DNA of 64,000 bases, from the NCBI RefSeq assembly GCF_001269925.1, contig NZ_LHVO01000033.1, positions 186,001 through 250,000 of the forward strand, in the 5' to 3' direction. The DNA comes from Pseudomonas sp. MIACH (GTDB taxonomy: Bacteria > Pseudomonadota > Gammaproteobacteria > Pseudomonadales > Pseudomonadaceae). How positions within the stretch are numbered: the stretch's first letter is position 1; every line of letters starts with the position of its first letter. This document shows positions 63,727 through 64,000 of this stretch, piece by piece. A program made the translations under genes and the position numbers. The notes under the pieces are model-generated. The model was not told the origin of the DNA and made no database searches. It was given only the letters and a program-made list of their open reading frames with translations.

Positions 63727-64000
63727 GTGGCTGAGATTCATATGGACCTGGACGTGTTGTCGGGGTTGCAGGAGGTCATGGAAGGCGAGTACCCCAAGTT
63801 GCTCGATACCTTTCTCGATGATTCCCAGAAGCGCATCGAAGCGCTGCGCCAGGCACGGGATGACGCCAAGGCGCTGGGGCGGATTGCGCATAGCTTCAAG
63901 GGCAGCAGCGGCAACCTTGGGGCGGTGCGGTTGGCGCAGTTGTGCCAGCGGCTGGAGGTTGAGTCGGTTGAGGCGGTGGCAGACCTGGGAGCGTTGGTTG
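63727..64000 (+). CDS. hptB: Histidine phosphotransfer protein HptB, 3' end missing
   Basis: The frame starts at GTG 63727, with AAGGAGCGAGCAA just before it, and runs off the window at 91 codons. The Hpt motif AHSFKGSSGNLGA places the phosphorylated histidine at His55. HptB receives phosphate from several hybrid kinases and passes it to HsbR. With hsbA and hsbR it completes the known HptB-HsbR-HsbA module. It starts 30 bases after the hsbR stop. Confidence 0.9.
   Translation, partial: MAEIHMDLDVLSGLQEVMEGEYPKLLDTFLDDSQKRIEALRQARDDAKALGRIAHSFKGSSGNLGAVRLAQLCQRLEVESVEAVADLGALV

Noticed and set aside
1..64000. CRISPR array, insertion sequence or prophage
   Set aside because: No regular direct repeats with spacers, no transposase or integrase, and no run of phage genes were found.

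Overview
The window is a chromosomal segment of a fluorescent Pseudomonas, most likely of the P. fluorescens group. This rests on the high-GC codon use, the gene order (cobO-cobB-bluB-cobD-cobC-cobQ...cobS, then a MarR/MFS/glutathione peroxidase/FadL block, phhA-phhB-phhC with phhR, and a polar-flagellum cluster with fleQ-fleS-fleR), and short GC-rich palindromes of the TGTGGGAGGGGGC type at several gene ends. I could run no database search. Names come from recognised protein motifs and known Pseudomonas gene order.

Region 1 (1-11.4 kb). The 3' part of an NlpC/P60 cell-wall hydrolase and a convergent lipoprotein of the glucose/sorbosone dehydrogenase family are followed by a cobalamin riboswitch with an apparent terminator. 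The riboswitch leads the late aerobic cobalamin pathway: cobO, cobB, bluB, cobD, cobC, cobQ, then a 382-base structured repeat, then cobU(cobP), cobT(cobU), cobC phosphatase and cobS(cobV). Together they cover corrin amidation, adenosylation, the aminopropanol arm, synthesis and activation of the lower ligand, and final assembly.

Region 2 (11.4-17.9 kb). A MarR regulator with an N-terminal Cys-x-Cys, an MFS transporter, an overlapping 40-residue membrane peptide and a periplasmic glutathione-peroxidase-like protein form a unit. The same GCGGGTATATAC operator lies before the regulator and before the transporter. A FadL-type porin and several small hypothetical genes follow.

Region 3 (17.9-35 kb). 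This holds ordinary chromosomal genes: rmuC, a large hybrid kinase with a sodium/solute-symporter-like sensor, a DUF454 protein, a YecA-family protein, recQ, a second MarR regulator, the patatin-type autotransporter plpD, a selenoprotein-W-like protein, a DMT exporter, an AraC regulator and an LpxH-like phosphatase. The phhA-phhB-phhC operon for phenylalanine/tyrosine degradation and its divergent activator phhR end the block.

Region 4 (37.2-64 kb). The flagellar cluster is flgFGHIJKL, a lone FabH-like ketoacyl synthase, fliC, flaG, fliD, fliS, a fliT-like gene, fleQ, fleSR and fliEFGHIJ. Next comes hsbA-hsbR-hptB, a partner-switching phosphorelay (hptB runs off the window). Sigma-54 -24/-12 elements are visible before flgF, fleS and fliE, and less certainly before fliD. 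A sigma-28 element precedes fliC. This fits a FleQ/RpoN then FleSR then FliA hierarchy.

I found no tRNA, rRNA, CRISPR array, insertion sequence or prophage. Nothing here is a clearly undescribed large system. The more unusual points are the MarR/MFS/microprotein/peroxidase unit with its twin operator, the three-way-junction repeat inside the cobalamin operon, the repeat palindrome captured in the cobB reading frame, and the isolated ketoacyl synthase next to flagellin.
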